From NCBI GenBank assembly GCA_001769505.1, contig MEOF01000018.1:1-64000 (forward strand): 64,000 bases of DNA, read 5' to 3'. Below the pieces are notes generated by a model that was not told the DNA's origin, searched no databases, and saw only the letters and a list, made by a program, of their open reading frames with translations. This document shows positions 26,163-35,061 of this stretch, piece after piece (the stretch's first letter is position 1; each line of letters begins with the position of its first letter). Origin of the DNA: Bacteroidetes bacterium GWF2_33_38. Lineage in GTDB: Bacteria; Bacteroidota; Bacteroidia; Bacteroidales; GWF2-33-38. The position numbers and the translations under genes are program-made.

Positions 26163-26573
26163 ATGAAAGAAGAACTACAAATACGAGTAAGGTATAACGA
26201 AACCGACTCAATGAAATATGTATATCATGGAAATTACGCTACGTATTTTCATGCTAGTAGAACCGAACTTTTGCGAAAAGTTGGACTTGACGATAAAACG
26301 ATGGAAATGAACGGAATTATTTTACCAGTAGTTGAGATGAATGTAAAATATATTCAACCAGCTGTTTATGATGAGTTATTGACTGTGAAAACGTCGGTTA
26401 AAGCTATTTCAGCATGTAAATTATATTTTAATCATCAAATTTTCAATGCGAATAATGTGCTTATAAATCAGGCAGAAACAACTATTGCATATGTAAATAG
26501 TTCCACCCGTAAACCCATCGCTATCCCTAAAGAAATTAAAGAAAGACTAAATATATTAACTTCAAAAAACTAA
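26163..26573 (+). CDS. Acyl-CoA thioesterase, 4-hydroxybenzoyl-CoA/YbgC-like hotdog family
   Basis: About 136 residues from the ATG at 26163. A longer frame from 26079 would overlap the ferredoxin gene and adds unrelated sequence, so it was not used. The opening QIRVRYNETDSMKYVYHGNYATYFHASRTELLR contains the family's Asp-containing active-site loop (YxETDxMxxVYHxxY). Such enzymes hydrolyse acyl-CoA thioesters in the cytoplasm. The stop is 3 bp before the second gamma-lyase gene, so the two are coupled. Confidence 0.87.
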   Translation: MKEELQIRVRYNETDSMKYVYHGNYATYFHASRTELLRKVGLDDKTMEMNGIILPVVEMNVKYIQPAVYDELLTVKTSVKAISACKLYFNHQIFNANNVLINQAETTIAYVNSSTRKPIAIPKEIKERLNILTSKN

Positions 26574-26576
26574 AAC

Positions 26577-27758
26577 ATGGAAACTAAAAATCTTGGATTT
26601 GATACCAAATTGATTCATGCTGGAGATTTTCACGACGAAAATGGCAGTGCTGTCGTTCCTATTTATCAAACATCAACCTTTGCATTTAAGAGCTCAAAAC
26701 ATGGAGCCGATTTGTTTGCAGGAAAGGAAGAGGGATACATTTATACCCGAATCGGAAACCCAACAATAAACGCTTTGGAAAACAAACTAGCTGAACTTGA
26801 AAATGGATATAGAGGAATTGCACTCGCATCGGGCATGGCTGCTGTTTCGACTGTTTATATGGCATTACTTGCAAAAGGCGATCATATGATTAGCACTGGT
26901 GCAGTTTATGGACCGAGTAGGGGAGTAATGGAAACACATTTTGCTAAATTTGGAGTCGAATCGACCTATGTTGATACATCAGATTTAAGTAATATTGAAA
27001 AAGCAATTCGTCCAAACACAAAATTGCTATATCTCGAAACTCCTGCAAATCCGACGATTCAATTAACCGATATTAAAAAAGCGTCAGATTTAGCACATAA
27101 ACACGGAATTAAAGTTGTGGTTGATAATACTTTTTGTAGTCCATATTTGCAAAAACCACTTGATTTAGGTGCCGATGTTTCGTTACATTCGTTAACAAAA
27201 TTTATCAACGGACATGCCGATATCGTTGGTGGAGCTATAATCGCAAAAGAAAAATCGCTTTACGATATTATTCGAAAAACAATGATATATATGGGTGGAA
27301 ATATGGATCCACACCAAGCATATTTAGTAATTCGAGGTGTAAAAACGCTTTCGTTACGAATTGATCGAGCTCAGGAAAATGCAATGAAGGTTGCTGAATT
27401 TTTAGAAAATAATCCCAAAGTAGCTTGGGTAAAATACCCGGGATTAAAATCCTTTGCTCAGCACGAACTTGCAAAAGAACAAATGCGAGGTTTTGGTAGC
27501 ATGATTAGCTTTGAGCTTAAAGGAGGTTTTGCTGCTGGTGAAAAATTAATGGATAATGTTCATTTAGCAACATTAGCAGTATCACTTGGGGGAGTAGAAT
27601 CGTTGATTCAACATCCAGCTTCGATGACTCATGCAGGCATTTCTCGCGAAAACAAATTAGCAGCAGGCATTACCGATGGATTAGTTCGATATTCGGTCGG
27701 AATAGAAGATGTGAACGATATCATTAATGATTTAAAACACGGTTTAGAATATTGCTAG
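26577..27758 (+). CDS. PLP-dependent Cys/Met-metabolism enzyme (methionine gamma-lyase / cystathionine lyase family), copy 2
   Basis: 393 residues, the same length as the gene at 5652-6833 and very similar along its whole length with no gaps. The PLP lysine is in SLHSLTKFINGH, the phosphate-binding pair in YTRIGNPT, and the stacking tyrosine in AVYGPSRG. As in copy 1, the Cys expected after YG in methionine gamma-lyases is Pro. Differences are scattered, so both genes are under selection. It is coupled to a thioesterase gene. Substrate could be methionine, homocysteine, cystathionine or an acyl-homoserine; sequence does not decide. Confidence 0.85.
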   Translation: METKNLGFDTKLIHAGDFHDENGSAVVPIYQTSTFAFKSSKHGADLFAGKEEGYIYTRIGNPTINALENKLAELENGYRGIALASGMAAVSTVYMALLAKGDHMISTGAVYGPSRGVMETHFAKFGVESTYVDTSDLSNIEKAIRPNTKLLYLETPANPTIQLTDIKKASDLAHKHGIKVVVDNTFCSPYLQKPLDLGADVSLHSLTKFINGHADIVGGAIIAKEKSLYDIIRKTMIYMGGNMDPHQAYLVIRGVKTLSLRIDRAQENAMKVAEFLENNPKVAWVKYPGLKSFAQHELAKEQMRGFGSMISFELKGGFAAGEKLMDNVHLATLAVSLGGVESLIQHPASMTHAGISRENKLAAGITDGLVRYSVGIEDVNDIINDLKHGLEYC

Positions 27759-27810
27759 TATTGGTTTCTTTTAGATAAAAAACGGTTATTTCTTTTTTCC
27801 ATAAAACAAA

Positions 27811-27844
27811 GGAAGAATGTTGAAATCTTTTTCAACATTCTTCC
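27811..27844. terminator. Bidirectional terminator, 15-bp perfect stem
   Basis: GGAAGAATGTTGAAA pairs perfectly with TTTCAACATTCTTCC around a 4-nt loop. It lies between the convergent gamma-lyase and ABC transporter genes and can serve both. Confidence 0.88.
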
Positions 27845-27852
27845 TTTTAATT

Positions 27853-29673
27853 TTATACAAACATTTGATAGTCGTGGAGTTTTTTGTACTCTCCATTTTT
27901 GATAATAAGTTGGTCGTGAGTACCGCGTTCGACAATTTCGCCTTCGTTTACAACTAATATTTCATCGGCATGATGTATAGTAGAAAGTCGATGAGCAATT
28001 ACAATCGAAGTTCTATTTTTCATTAAATTTATTAAGGCTTCTTGTACTAAGCGTTCCGATTCGGTATCAAGCGAAGAGGTTGCTTCGTCTAAAATCAAAA
28101 TAGGGGGGTTTTTCATTACTGCTCGTGCAATGCTTATTCGTTGTTTTTCGCCTCCCGAAAGTTTATTCCCTCGGTCTCCAACATTTGTATAATATCCATT
28201 TTTAGAACTTTCGATAAAATCGTGTGCATTTGCAATTTCAGCAGCAGACTTAACAAGATTTAACTCGGCATTTTGCATTCCAAACGAAATATTGTTGAAA
28301 AACGAATCGTTGAAAAGAATTGCTTCTTGGCTCACGTATCCTATTAAACTTCTTAAATCGTTTAACTTATAGTTTTTTATTGAAACGCCGTCGATTAAAA
28401 TATCGCCATGTTCAACGTCGTAAAAACGAGGGATTAAATCTGCAATGGTTGATTTGCCTGAGCCAGACTGACCAACAATGGCAATTGTTTTTCCTTTTTC
28501 GATTTTAATGTTAATATTTTTTAAAACAGGTTCTTTTTCATATTGAAAGCTAACATTTCTAAATTCGATTGAATTTTTAAATTCGGTAATTGATTTAGCA
28601 TTTTCTTTCTCTACAATTTTTACTTCTTCGTCTAATAATTCGTCGATTCTTTCCGCCGAAGCCAAGCCTTTTTGAAGGTCGTAATATGCAGTTGAAAATG
28701 ATTTTGCAGGACTAATTATTTGTGAAAAAATAATTATAAATCCGATTAATGCTTGTGATGTTAATGAACTTTCGTTGTTAAGAACCAATGAGCCTCCATA
28801 CCACATTACAATAATCATTACAATGGTTCCTAAAAACTCGCTCAATGGCGAAGCCAGCAATTTTCGGCGATTCATTTTTATGATTAATCGAGTGTAAAAA
28901 CTGTTTGTGCTTTGAAAACGAGTGTACATTTTTGTTTCTGAATTGAATGCTTTTATTACCCTTAATCCAGAAATAGTTTCTTCTATTATCGACAACAAAG
29001 CCCCCAAACGTCGTTGACCTTTCATTGATGTTTTTTTGAGGTTTGTACCAAGTCTTCCGATAATTAATCCGCTGATTGGTAATAAAATCAAAACAAAAAC
29101 AGTTAAGCTTGGACTTATTATAAAAAGGGAGGCCATGTAAACAATAATGGTTATAGGGTCTCTGAACAACATTGACAACGAACTTACGATGGAAGCTTCT
29201 ACTTCTTGTACATCAACGGATATACGCGAAATAATATCGCCTTTTTTCATTTCTGAATAAAACGACAATGGCAAACTTAACAACTTATTATATATTTTGT
29301 TCCGAATATCTTTGATAACGAAATTTCGAAGACTTGCCATAAAATAATCGGCCAAATATTTAAAGCCAGTTTTGAAAAATGTCATTGCTACAACTATTAA
29401 ACAGACGATAAGCAGAGCAGATTCTTTTCCTTGATTTTGAATAATTTGACTTAGCAGGAAATTGAAATTTTGTTGTATAGATTCAACCGATAAACTTAAT
29501 TCTGGAGCTGTTTCGACCAATGGTTGATTGTCAAATAAAATTCCCATAAATGGAATTGCCATTGTTAGCGAAAACAAAGAGAAAACTACCGATAAAATAT
29601 TAAAGGAAATATTCAACGAAACAAGTCCCCAGTAGGACGATAAATACTTTAAAATACTTAAAAAACGCTTCAC
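27853..29673 (-). CDS. ABC transporter, fused membrane and ATPase domains (MsbA/lipid-exporter type)
   Basis: 606 residues. The N-terminal half has about six membrane spans (residues ~15-325). The C-terminal half is an ATPase: Walker A GQSGSGKSTIADLIPRFY, signature LSGGEKQRISIARA, Walker B ILILDEATSSLDTE and the switch IVIAHRLSTIHHAD. This half-transporter layout acts as a homodimer and exports lipids, lipid A or drugs; MsbA-like is the best general match. It starts 11 bp after purB ends and is likely co-transcribed with it. Confidence 0.88.
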   Translation of the reverse strand: MKRFLSILKYLSSYWGLVSLNISFNILSVVFSLFSLTMAIPFMGILFDNQPLVETAPELSLSVESIQQNFNFLLSQIIQNQGKESALLIVCLIVVAMTFFKTGFKYLADYFMASLRNFVIKDIRNKIYNKLLSLPLSFYSEMKKGDIISRISVDVQEVEASIVSSLSMLFRDPITIIVYMASLFIISPSLTVFVLILLPISGLIIGRLGTNLKKTSMKGQRRLGALLSIIEETISGLRVIKAFNSETKMYTRFQSTNSFYTRLIIKMNRRKLLASPLSEFLGTIVMIIVMWYGGSLVLNNESSLTSQALIGFIIIFSQIISPAKSFSTAYYDLQKGLASAERIDELLDEEVKIVEKENAKSITEFKNSIEFRNVSFQYEKEPVLKNINIKIEKGKTIAIVGQSGSGKSTIADLIPRFYDVEHGDILIDGVSIKNYKLNDLRSLIGYVSQEAILFNDSFFNNISFGMQNAELNLVKSAAEIANAHDFIESSKNGYYTNVGDRGNKLSGGEKQRISIARAVMKNPPILILDEATSSLDTESERLVQEALINLMKNRTSIVIAHRLSTIHHADEILVVNEGEIVERGTHDQLIIKNGEYKKLHDYQMFV

Positions 29674-29684
29674 AATGTATTTTG

Positions 29685-31031
29685 TTAATTAATTCCGGTG
29701 TAGTTGAAAGGAGTAATATTATGTAACTCTTTTTTTATATTTTCACTTACATTTAACGTTTCAATAAAGTGTTGTATTGCTTCTTTGGTAATCATTTCGT
29801 TGGTACGAGTCAATTTTTTAAGTTCGTTGTACGGATTTTCAAATCCTTCGCGGCGTAAAATAGTTTGAATTGCTTCGGCAACAACACTCCAATTGTCTTC
29901 TAAATCAGCTTTTATAGCTTTTTCGTTTAGCACAAGTTTACTCAACCCTTTTTGTAAAGATTTTATGGCTAAAATCGTGTGAGCAAAAGGAACTCCTACA
30001 TTTCGTAATACAGTTGAGTCGGTTAAGTCGCGTTGCAAACGAGAAATAGGAAGTTTTGCTGATAGATGCTCAAATATGGCATTGGCAAATCCTAAATTTC
30101 CTTCTGAATTTTCAAAATCAATGGGATTCACTTTGTGAGGCATTGCTGATGAGCCAACTTCGTCTTTTTTGATTTTTTGTTTGAAATATTCCATCGAAAT
30201 ATACGTCCAAAAATCGCGGTCTAAGTCAATCAAAATAGTGTTAATTCGTTTTAACCCATCAAACAACGCAGCAAGATTATCGTAATGTTCGATTTGCGTG
30301 GTTGTTTGCGAGCGACTCAATCCCAAGGTGTGATTTACAAAGTCGTTTCCGAATTTGACCCAGTCAATTGATGGATAGGCTACATAATGTGCATTAAAAT
30401 TTCCGGTAGCTCCGCCAAATTTTGCTGAAAAAGGGATTGTTTTTATTTGCAACATTTGAACTTTAATTCGCTCGACAAATACGTTGATTTCTTTTCCAAG
30501 TTTGGTTGGAGAAGCTGGCTGACCGTGGGTTCGTGCTAACATAGAAATATTTTTCCAATTCTCGACCAATACCGATAAATCGTTTACCAGCTCGGCTATT
30601 AAAGGAAAATAAACATTTAACATGGCCTCTTTTAGCAAAAGCGGAGTTGCTGTATTGTTTATGTCTTGAGAAGTAAGTCCAAAATGAATAAATTCGTTGT
30701 AAGGTGAAAGATTCAATTCCGTAAATTTTTCTCTCAAAAAATACTCAACAGCTTTAACATCGTGGTTTGTTGTACTTTCGATGTTTTTAATTCTTTCGGC
30801 ATCGATAAGTGAAAAATTATTGTAAATATTTCGTAAATCAACATATCGTTTTTTATCGATATTTTTTAATGCAGGAAGGTTAATTTCGCAAAGTTGAATG
30901 AAATATTCAACCTCGACCAATACTCTGTATTTTATTAAAGCAAATTCCGAAAAAAACTTATCTAATTCCGATACTTTTGAACGATAACGTCCGTCAATTG
31001 GCGAAATAGCGGTTAAGTCAATTAAATTCAT
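29685..31031 (-). CDS. purB: Adenylosuccinate lyase
   Basis: About 448 residues from the ATG at 31031. A GTG further upstream (31061) overlaps the -7 promoter element, so it cannot be the start. The opening NLIDLTAISPIDGRY is the family's normal N-terminus. The fumarase/aspartase signature is SSAMPHKVNPIDFEN, and other active-site blocks are TTNHDVKAVEY and ARTHGQPASPTKLG. It splits adenylosuccinate and SAICAR, releasing fumarate, in purine synthesis. It precedes an ABC exporter gene. Confidence 0.94.
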   Translation of the reverse strand: MNLIDLTAISPIDGRYRSKVSELDKFFSEFALIKYRVLVEVEYFIQLCEINLPALKNIDKKRYVDLRNIYNNFSLIDAERIKNIESTTNHDVKAVEYFLREKFTELNLSPYNEFIHFGLTSQDINNTATPLLLKEAMLNVYFPLIAELVNDLSVLVENWKNISMLARTHGQPASPTKLGKEINVFVERIKVQMLQIKTIPFSAKFGGATGNFNAHYVAYPSIDWVKFGNDFVNHTLGLSRSQTTTQIEHYDNLAALFDGLKRINTILIDLDRDFWTYISMEYFKQKIKKDEVGSSAMPHKVNPIDFENSEGNLGFANAIFEHLSAKLPISRLQRDLTDSTVLRNVGVPFAHTILAIKSLQKGLSKLVLNEKAIKADLEDNWSVVAEAIQTILRREGFENPYNELKKLTRTNEMITKEAIQHFIETLNVSENIKKELHNITPFNYTGIN

Positions 31032-31060
31032 TTGAATATTTATTAACGTATTGTAATGCA

Positions 31061-31091
31061 CAAACGTACATCAAATTTGAGAATTGACAAT
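31061..31091 (-). promoter_or_regulatory. Bacteroidota promoter of purB
   Basis: On the minus strand ATTG (31091-31088) precedes TACGTTTG (31068-31061) by 19 bp. The -7 element matches TAnnTTTG exactly and the -33 differs by one base. This fixes the purB start at 31031. Confidence 0.6.
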
Positions 31092-31362
31092 GACAAAAAA
31101 GCGTTTTTGAATAGTTTATGGTAGAAAAAAATGATTATTGAATGTATATGGTATTTTTCTTAACGAAAAATTGTTCAAAAATGAAACATCGACAAAGCAG
31201 GAGTCTAGAGAAAAGCGGAATTTAAAACTCCGTTTAAAATATTTTTTGCATCTTTGAATTGTTTTGTTGTATTTTATACTAGAATCTATAAGTTACCGCC
31301 AATGGAACAAAACGACACTACAAATTGATACAGAATAGTTATAATCTTAAAAAAACATAAAT

Positions 31363-33072
31363 ATGGCAAGTATAAAAATCAAAGACTTTTTTAATGGTCG
31401 TTTTTTTGAAATTCCAAAATATCAAAGAGGATATGCGTGGGAATTACAAAATATTCGTGATTTATTTGATGATGTGATTGAATCAATAGAATCAAATTCA
31501 AATCATTATATTGGAACAATCGTGCTGTCAAAATCATCAAAAGATGATGAATTATTTTATGTTGTAGATGGACAACAGCGAATCACAACTGTTTCATTGA
31601 TTATGAATGCACTAATTAATCAATTAGATAAAAAGGATTCTTATTATTATCGTAGATTTTATATCAAGGAGGATAACCGTTTTAGACTTTCTCCACTGGG
31701 AAGAGATAGAAAATTCTATTTTAAGATTTTGCAATCTGAAGATATTCATCCAGAGAATAAAAGCCAACGATTTATGAAAGATGCGGTTGAAGAAATAGAA
31801 AATAAAGTTTCTTCAATCCCTGAAAAATTGAAATTTCTCAAATCCATTGAAAAATTGGAAATTATGGAATTTGTAGAGAACTCTGAGGGTGATGCGATTA
31901 GAATTTTTCAAACGGTAAATGACCGAGGGAAGCCACTTTCAAATATGGAAAAGGCGAAAAGTTTATTGATTTATTTTTCAAACAGATATTTGAATAAAGA
32001 ACTTGATGACACAATTAATGATTATTTCAGCGATATTTTTGAAATTTATGACGACATAAAGCATATAGGAGAAGAACAAAACATTACACTTATTAAAAAC
32101 AAAGAGTTTAATGAAGATAATTTAATGCGTTATCATTTTGTTTCATATACGAATGAAGATTATGACCCAACAGCGACTTATGTTTTAAATTATTTAAAAA
32201 CAAGACTTACAAATCTCAGAAATGAGGCTAACGGTTCCAAAGACTACTCTAAAATTCATGATTTCATAAAAACGTATATATCAGACCTAAAAGAATACTT
32301 TTTGGCTACTCGACGAATAATAGAAAGAGCGAAAACTGAACCTAAATACTATAAAATATTTAGCATTTTAAATTTGTCTGCTACATTATATCCTCTCATT
32401 ACAAAGCTTGAGATGATAAATAAGCTTAACGTAAATTTGCCATCTGATAAAAATGCTTCTTTTACTTTTCTAGATTTAATTGAAATTATTGATGTTAGAA
32501 TATATAAAACAAGAGGCACAGACCCAAAAGCAGATATTTCTGGATTTGCATATCGTTTAAATAAACAATTTAGAACAGAGGATATTGAGAATTGGTTATT
32601 ATGGTTTAATCAAAGATGGATGAGTAAAGACGAATTTCAATCAAATTTATCTAGTTCTGTATATGGTAATCGTGCATTAAATTTAATTTTTATTGAATAT
32701 TGTGAAGAATTGAAAGGTAAAAAATTCGAGATTGAAGAATTAAACAAAATTTCTTCAAAAAGTCCAAACATTGAGCATGTTTTGTCTCAAACACCAAAAT
32801 TCACTCCAAGAGCATTAGGTTTTAAAAACACGGAAGATTTTATTGATTATGAACACACTTTAGGGAATTTAACGATACTTGAAAAATCTTTTAATTCCTC
32901 TATTCAGAATAAAAGTGCAATAGATAAAGTCGATACTTATGGAAAAAGTATTTTTAAAATGACAAAAAAATTAGCATCTGATATTGATACGAACAAATCA
33001 TTCTTAAAAAAAGACATTATTGAAAGAACTGAATTATTATCAAAATCAATTGTTTTACGTTGGTGGTGCTAG
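31363..33072 (+). CDS. GmrSD-like DUF262/DUF1524 protein, type IV restriction-type candidate
   Basis: 569 residues. The N-terminal DUF262 domain opens with FFNGRFFEIPKYQRGYAWE and carries the DGQQRITT motif at about residue 71, seen in GmrS subunits. The C-terminal part holds a DUF1524-like HNH region: NIEHVLSQTPKF (about 468-479) and LGNLTILEKSFNSSIQNKS. Single-chain GmrSD proteins restrict modified phage DNA (family knowledge); target here is unknown. In the HNH block the usual IEHILPQ reads IEHVLSQ, with the His kept. It stands alone, upstream of a GC-rich palindromic element, and looks like an acquired defence gene. The 300 bp before it holds only the purB promoter. Confidence 0.8.
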   Translation: MASIKIKDFFNGRFFEIPKYQRGYAWELQNIRDLFDDVIESIESNSNHYIGTIVLSKSSKDDELFYVVDGQQRITTVSLIMNALINQLDKKDSYYYRRFYIKEDNRFRLSPLGRDRKFYFKILQSEDIHPENKSQRFMKDAVEEIENKVSSIPEKLKFLKSIEKLEIMEFVENSEGDAIRIFQTVNDRGKPLSNMEKAKSLLIYFSNRYLNKELDDTINDYFSDIFEIYDDIKHIGEEQNITLIKNKEFNEDNLMRYHFVSYTNEDYDPTATYVLNYLKTRLTNLRNEANGSKDYSKIHDFIKTYISDLKEYFLATRRIIERAKTEPKYYKIFSILNLSATLYPLITKLEMINKLNVNLPSDKNASFTFLDLIEIIDVRIYKTRGTDPKADISGFAYRLNKQFRTEDIENWLLWFNQRWMSKDEFQSNLSSSVYGNRALNLIFIEYCEELKGKKFEIEELNKISSKSPNIEHVLSQTPKFTPRALGFKNTEDFIDYEHTLGNLTILEKSFNSSIQNKSAIDKVDTYGKSIFKMTKKLASDIDTNKSFLKKDIIERTELLSKSIVLRWWC

Positions 33073-33084
33073 AAAGACAAGTAA

Positions 33085-33235
33085 AAACAAAAAGCCACAG
33101 GCGGTAATATGCGGTTATAGCCAATAAGGGTTTTAGTGGTATGCAAAGGTAGTAGCCCGCTTCAACTTTTCGTGTAACTTGATAGGATATTCGCCCGCCC
33201 GCCATTACTGGTCATATCGCCACCGTTATATAATC
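33085..33235. repeat. GC-rich imperfect palindromic element downstream of the DUF262 gene
   Basis: This stretch is far richer in G and C than its surroundings. Its ends can pair: GGCGGTAATATG near 33096 with CATATCGCCACC near 33215, leaving two mismatches and one wobble in 12. It begins within about 15 bp of the gene stop. The long, imperfect, fold-back shape recalls integron attC sites, but no clear RYYYAAC/GTTRRRY pair was seen. It may be a recombination site, a structured RNA or a relic. Confidence 0.4.
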
Positions 33236-33243
33236 CCTTTTAA

Positions 33244-33426
33244 ATGAAGCACATCGGTTTAATTTTATTATTAATTTGGGCATATTTGATTTACGCACAA
33301 GAATCAACTGATATTCTAAGGTTTGGAACTTATTTTTCACCTAAAATTGAGACAGACACAAATTCTACTGCAAAACTTATTGGGACAAATGCACATTTTT
33401 TATTGCCAACAAAAACAAATTGTTAA
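33244..33426 (+). CDS. Small exported hypothetical protein, possibly a truncated gene
   Basis: 60 residues starting MKHIGLILLLIWAYLIYAQ, a clear signal peptide, followed by about 40 residues with no recognised domain. The frame ends in LPTKTNC. It lies directly after the GC-rich palindrome and before an unrelated coiled-coil protein gene. It is unusually short for an exported protein and may be what is left of a longer gene. Confidence 0.35.
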   Translation: MKHIGLILLLIWAYLIYAQESTDILRFGTYFSPKIETDTNSTAKLIGTNAHFLLPTKTNC

Positions 33427-33512
33427 TTTAACTGCTCAAAACTTTAAAAATATAATGGTTTTATTTTGATTATTATTGCATAATTTTGCTTTGAATTTTT
33501 GAATCTACATAC

Positions 33513-34412
33513 ATGGAAAACGACAATATTACAAGAAAAAAAAGCACCAGTGTTTATTGGATTTTTATAGTGCTATTTTTCAGTTCAACTTGCGTAATGG
33601 CTTGGTTATATTACACCGAACTTCAAAAAAGCAAAACGCTTATTGTTCAGGTTACCGATACAACCAACGAGAAAGAACAAATTACCGAAGATTTGAATAA
33701 TTTGATTGGCGAGTACGACCAACTAAAAACAAACAACGATACGCTAAATGCAAAATTAGAGAAAGAAAAAGCTCGAATTCAAGAACTTGTCGAGAAAATT
33801 CAAAACATAAAACAAGCAAATTCATATCAAATTGCACAGTATAAGAAAGAGTTGACCACATTACGCGAAATAATGAAAAGCTATATTGTTCAAATCGATT
33901 CGCTAAATACGATGAATAAAACTCTTACGGCCGAAAACATAATGGTTAAAACCGAATATCAAAAAGCTCGCATCACAAATAAAGAACTAGAAGACAAAAA
34001 CCAAGATTTATCGCAAAAAGTTACTGTAGCTTCAGTTATAAAAGTTAAAGAGTTAACAGCTATTCCGATAAACTCAAAAAGCAAAGAAGTAAACAAAGCA
34101 TCGAAAGTTGATAAAATTAAAGTTTGTTTCACACTCGAAGAAAATGAAATTGCTCCGGCAGGGTTAAAAGATGTTTTCATACGTATTGCTCGTCCCGATG
34201 AACTTGTGCTGGCAACATCTGAAAACAATTTATTTTCGTATCAGGGCAACACAATTGTTTATTCGGCAAAACGAGAAGTCGATTATCAAAATCAAGATGC
34301 AAGTATGTGTATTTATTGGAAAAATAAAGACGAACTTATTACCGGTCAATACATGGTCGATATTTTCGCCGATGGAAACATGATTGGTTCCACAACTTTT
34401 ATTTTGAAATAA
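33513..34412 (+). CDS. Membrane-anchored coiled-coil protein, function unknown
   Basis: 299 residues. One membrane span near the N-terminus (residues ~13-33, WIFIVLFFSSTCVMAWLYY) is followed by a long coiled coil at ~38-170 with many Glu, Lys, Gln and Asn heptads. The C-terminal ~100 residues form a compact domain (KVCFTLEENEIAPAGLKDVFIRIARPD..MCIYWKNKDELITGQYMVDIFADG). This suggests a periplasmic or surface stalk ending in a beta domain. I do not recognise the family. The gene converges on a cation exporter gene with 1 bp between them. Confidence 0.65.
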   Translation: MENDNITRKKSTSVYWIFIVLFFSSTCVMAWLYYTELQKSKTLIVQVTDTTNEKEQITEDLNNLIGEYDQLKTNNDTLNAKLEKEKARIQELVEKIQNIKQANSYQIAQYKKELTTLREIMKSYIVQIDSLNTMNKTLTAENIMVKTEYQKARITNKELEDKNQDLSQKVTVASVIKVKELTAIPINSKSKEVNKASKVDKIKVCFTLEENEIAPAGLKDVFIRIARPDELVLATSENNLFSYQGNTIVYSAKREVDYQNQDASMCIYWKNKDELITGQYMVDIFADGNMIGSTTFILK

Positions 34413-34413
34413 A

Positions 34414-35052
34414 TTATTCCGACGTGTTTTTATAATCAAGCAACACTTTTCCCGAATCTTTCAGCAAAGCTATCGACCATTTAATAATCACAAGTGAGCT
34501 TAGTATAGCAGCAATTGTGTCGATATATTCGATTTTCCATATCATAGCAATCAGCAAACCTACGATAGCCGAAATACTTGTAAGAGCATCGGCAATTACG
34601 TGCAAATATGCAGCTTTAATGTTATGGTCTGTGTGGTCGTGATGATGGTGCAAAATAAAAGCACTTGCAATATTTACAAGCAATCCGATAATGGCAACAT
34701 AAATTGCATCAAGATATACGATTTCTTCAGGATTTAAGAAGCGATTTGCGGCTTCAACGATGATATAAAACGCAAAAATAAGCAATAGCAAACCACTTGT
34801 AAAACCTGAAAGCGAAAGGGCTTTTTCGGCATTAAAATTATATTTTTTGTTCAACTGCGATTTTCGAATAAAAAAGTAAGCAAACCAACTAAGTCCGATT
34901 GCTAACACATGCGAGCCCATATGAATTCCGTCAGCCAAAAGGGCCATTGATTTTGTCGATAATCCGAAAAAAATTTCAACAATCATCACCACAAAAGTGA
35001 TAATAACAACGATTCCTGTTTTTTTCTCGTTTTCGCTATGAGAGTGTCTCAT
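34414..35052 (-). CDS. Cation diffusion facilitator, DmeF-like (Co/Ni-type)
   Basis: 212 residues with six membrane spans. The second span has the unusual site LLADGIHMGSHVLA (HxxxH instead of HxxxD), as in DmeF-type exporters. The fifth has HVIADALTS (HxxxD). A loop HHHHDHTDHN is His-rich, and the N-terminus begins MRHSHSEN. The protein ends after the sixth span, so the usual cytoplasmic C-terminal domain of CDF proteins is missing. It should export a divalent metal, possibly cobalt or nickel, in exchange for protons. It is 9 bp downstream of a histidine kinase gene. Confidence 0.8.
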   Translation of the reverse strand: MRHSHSENEKKTGIVVIITFVVMIVEIFFGLSTKSMALLADGIHMGSHVLAIGLSWFAYFFIRKSQLNKKYNFNAEKALSLSGFTSGLLLLIFAFYIIVEAANRFLNPEEIVYLDAIYVAIIGLLVNIASAFILHHHHDHTDHNIKAAYLHVIADALTSISAIVGLLIAMIWKIEYIDTIAAILSSLVIIKWSIALLKDSGKVLLDYKNTSE

Positions 35053-35061
35053 ATTTGCTTT

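Noticed and set aside
26079-26163. Longer N-terminus for the thioesterase
   Set aside because: It overlaps the ferredoxin gene in another frame and the extra residues have no family support.
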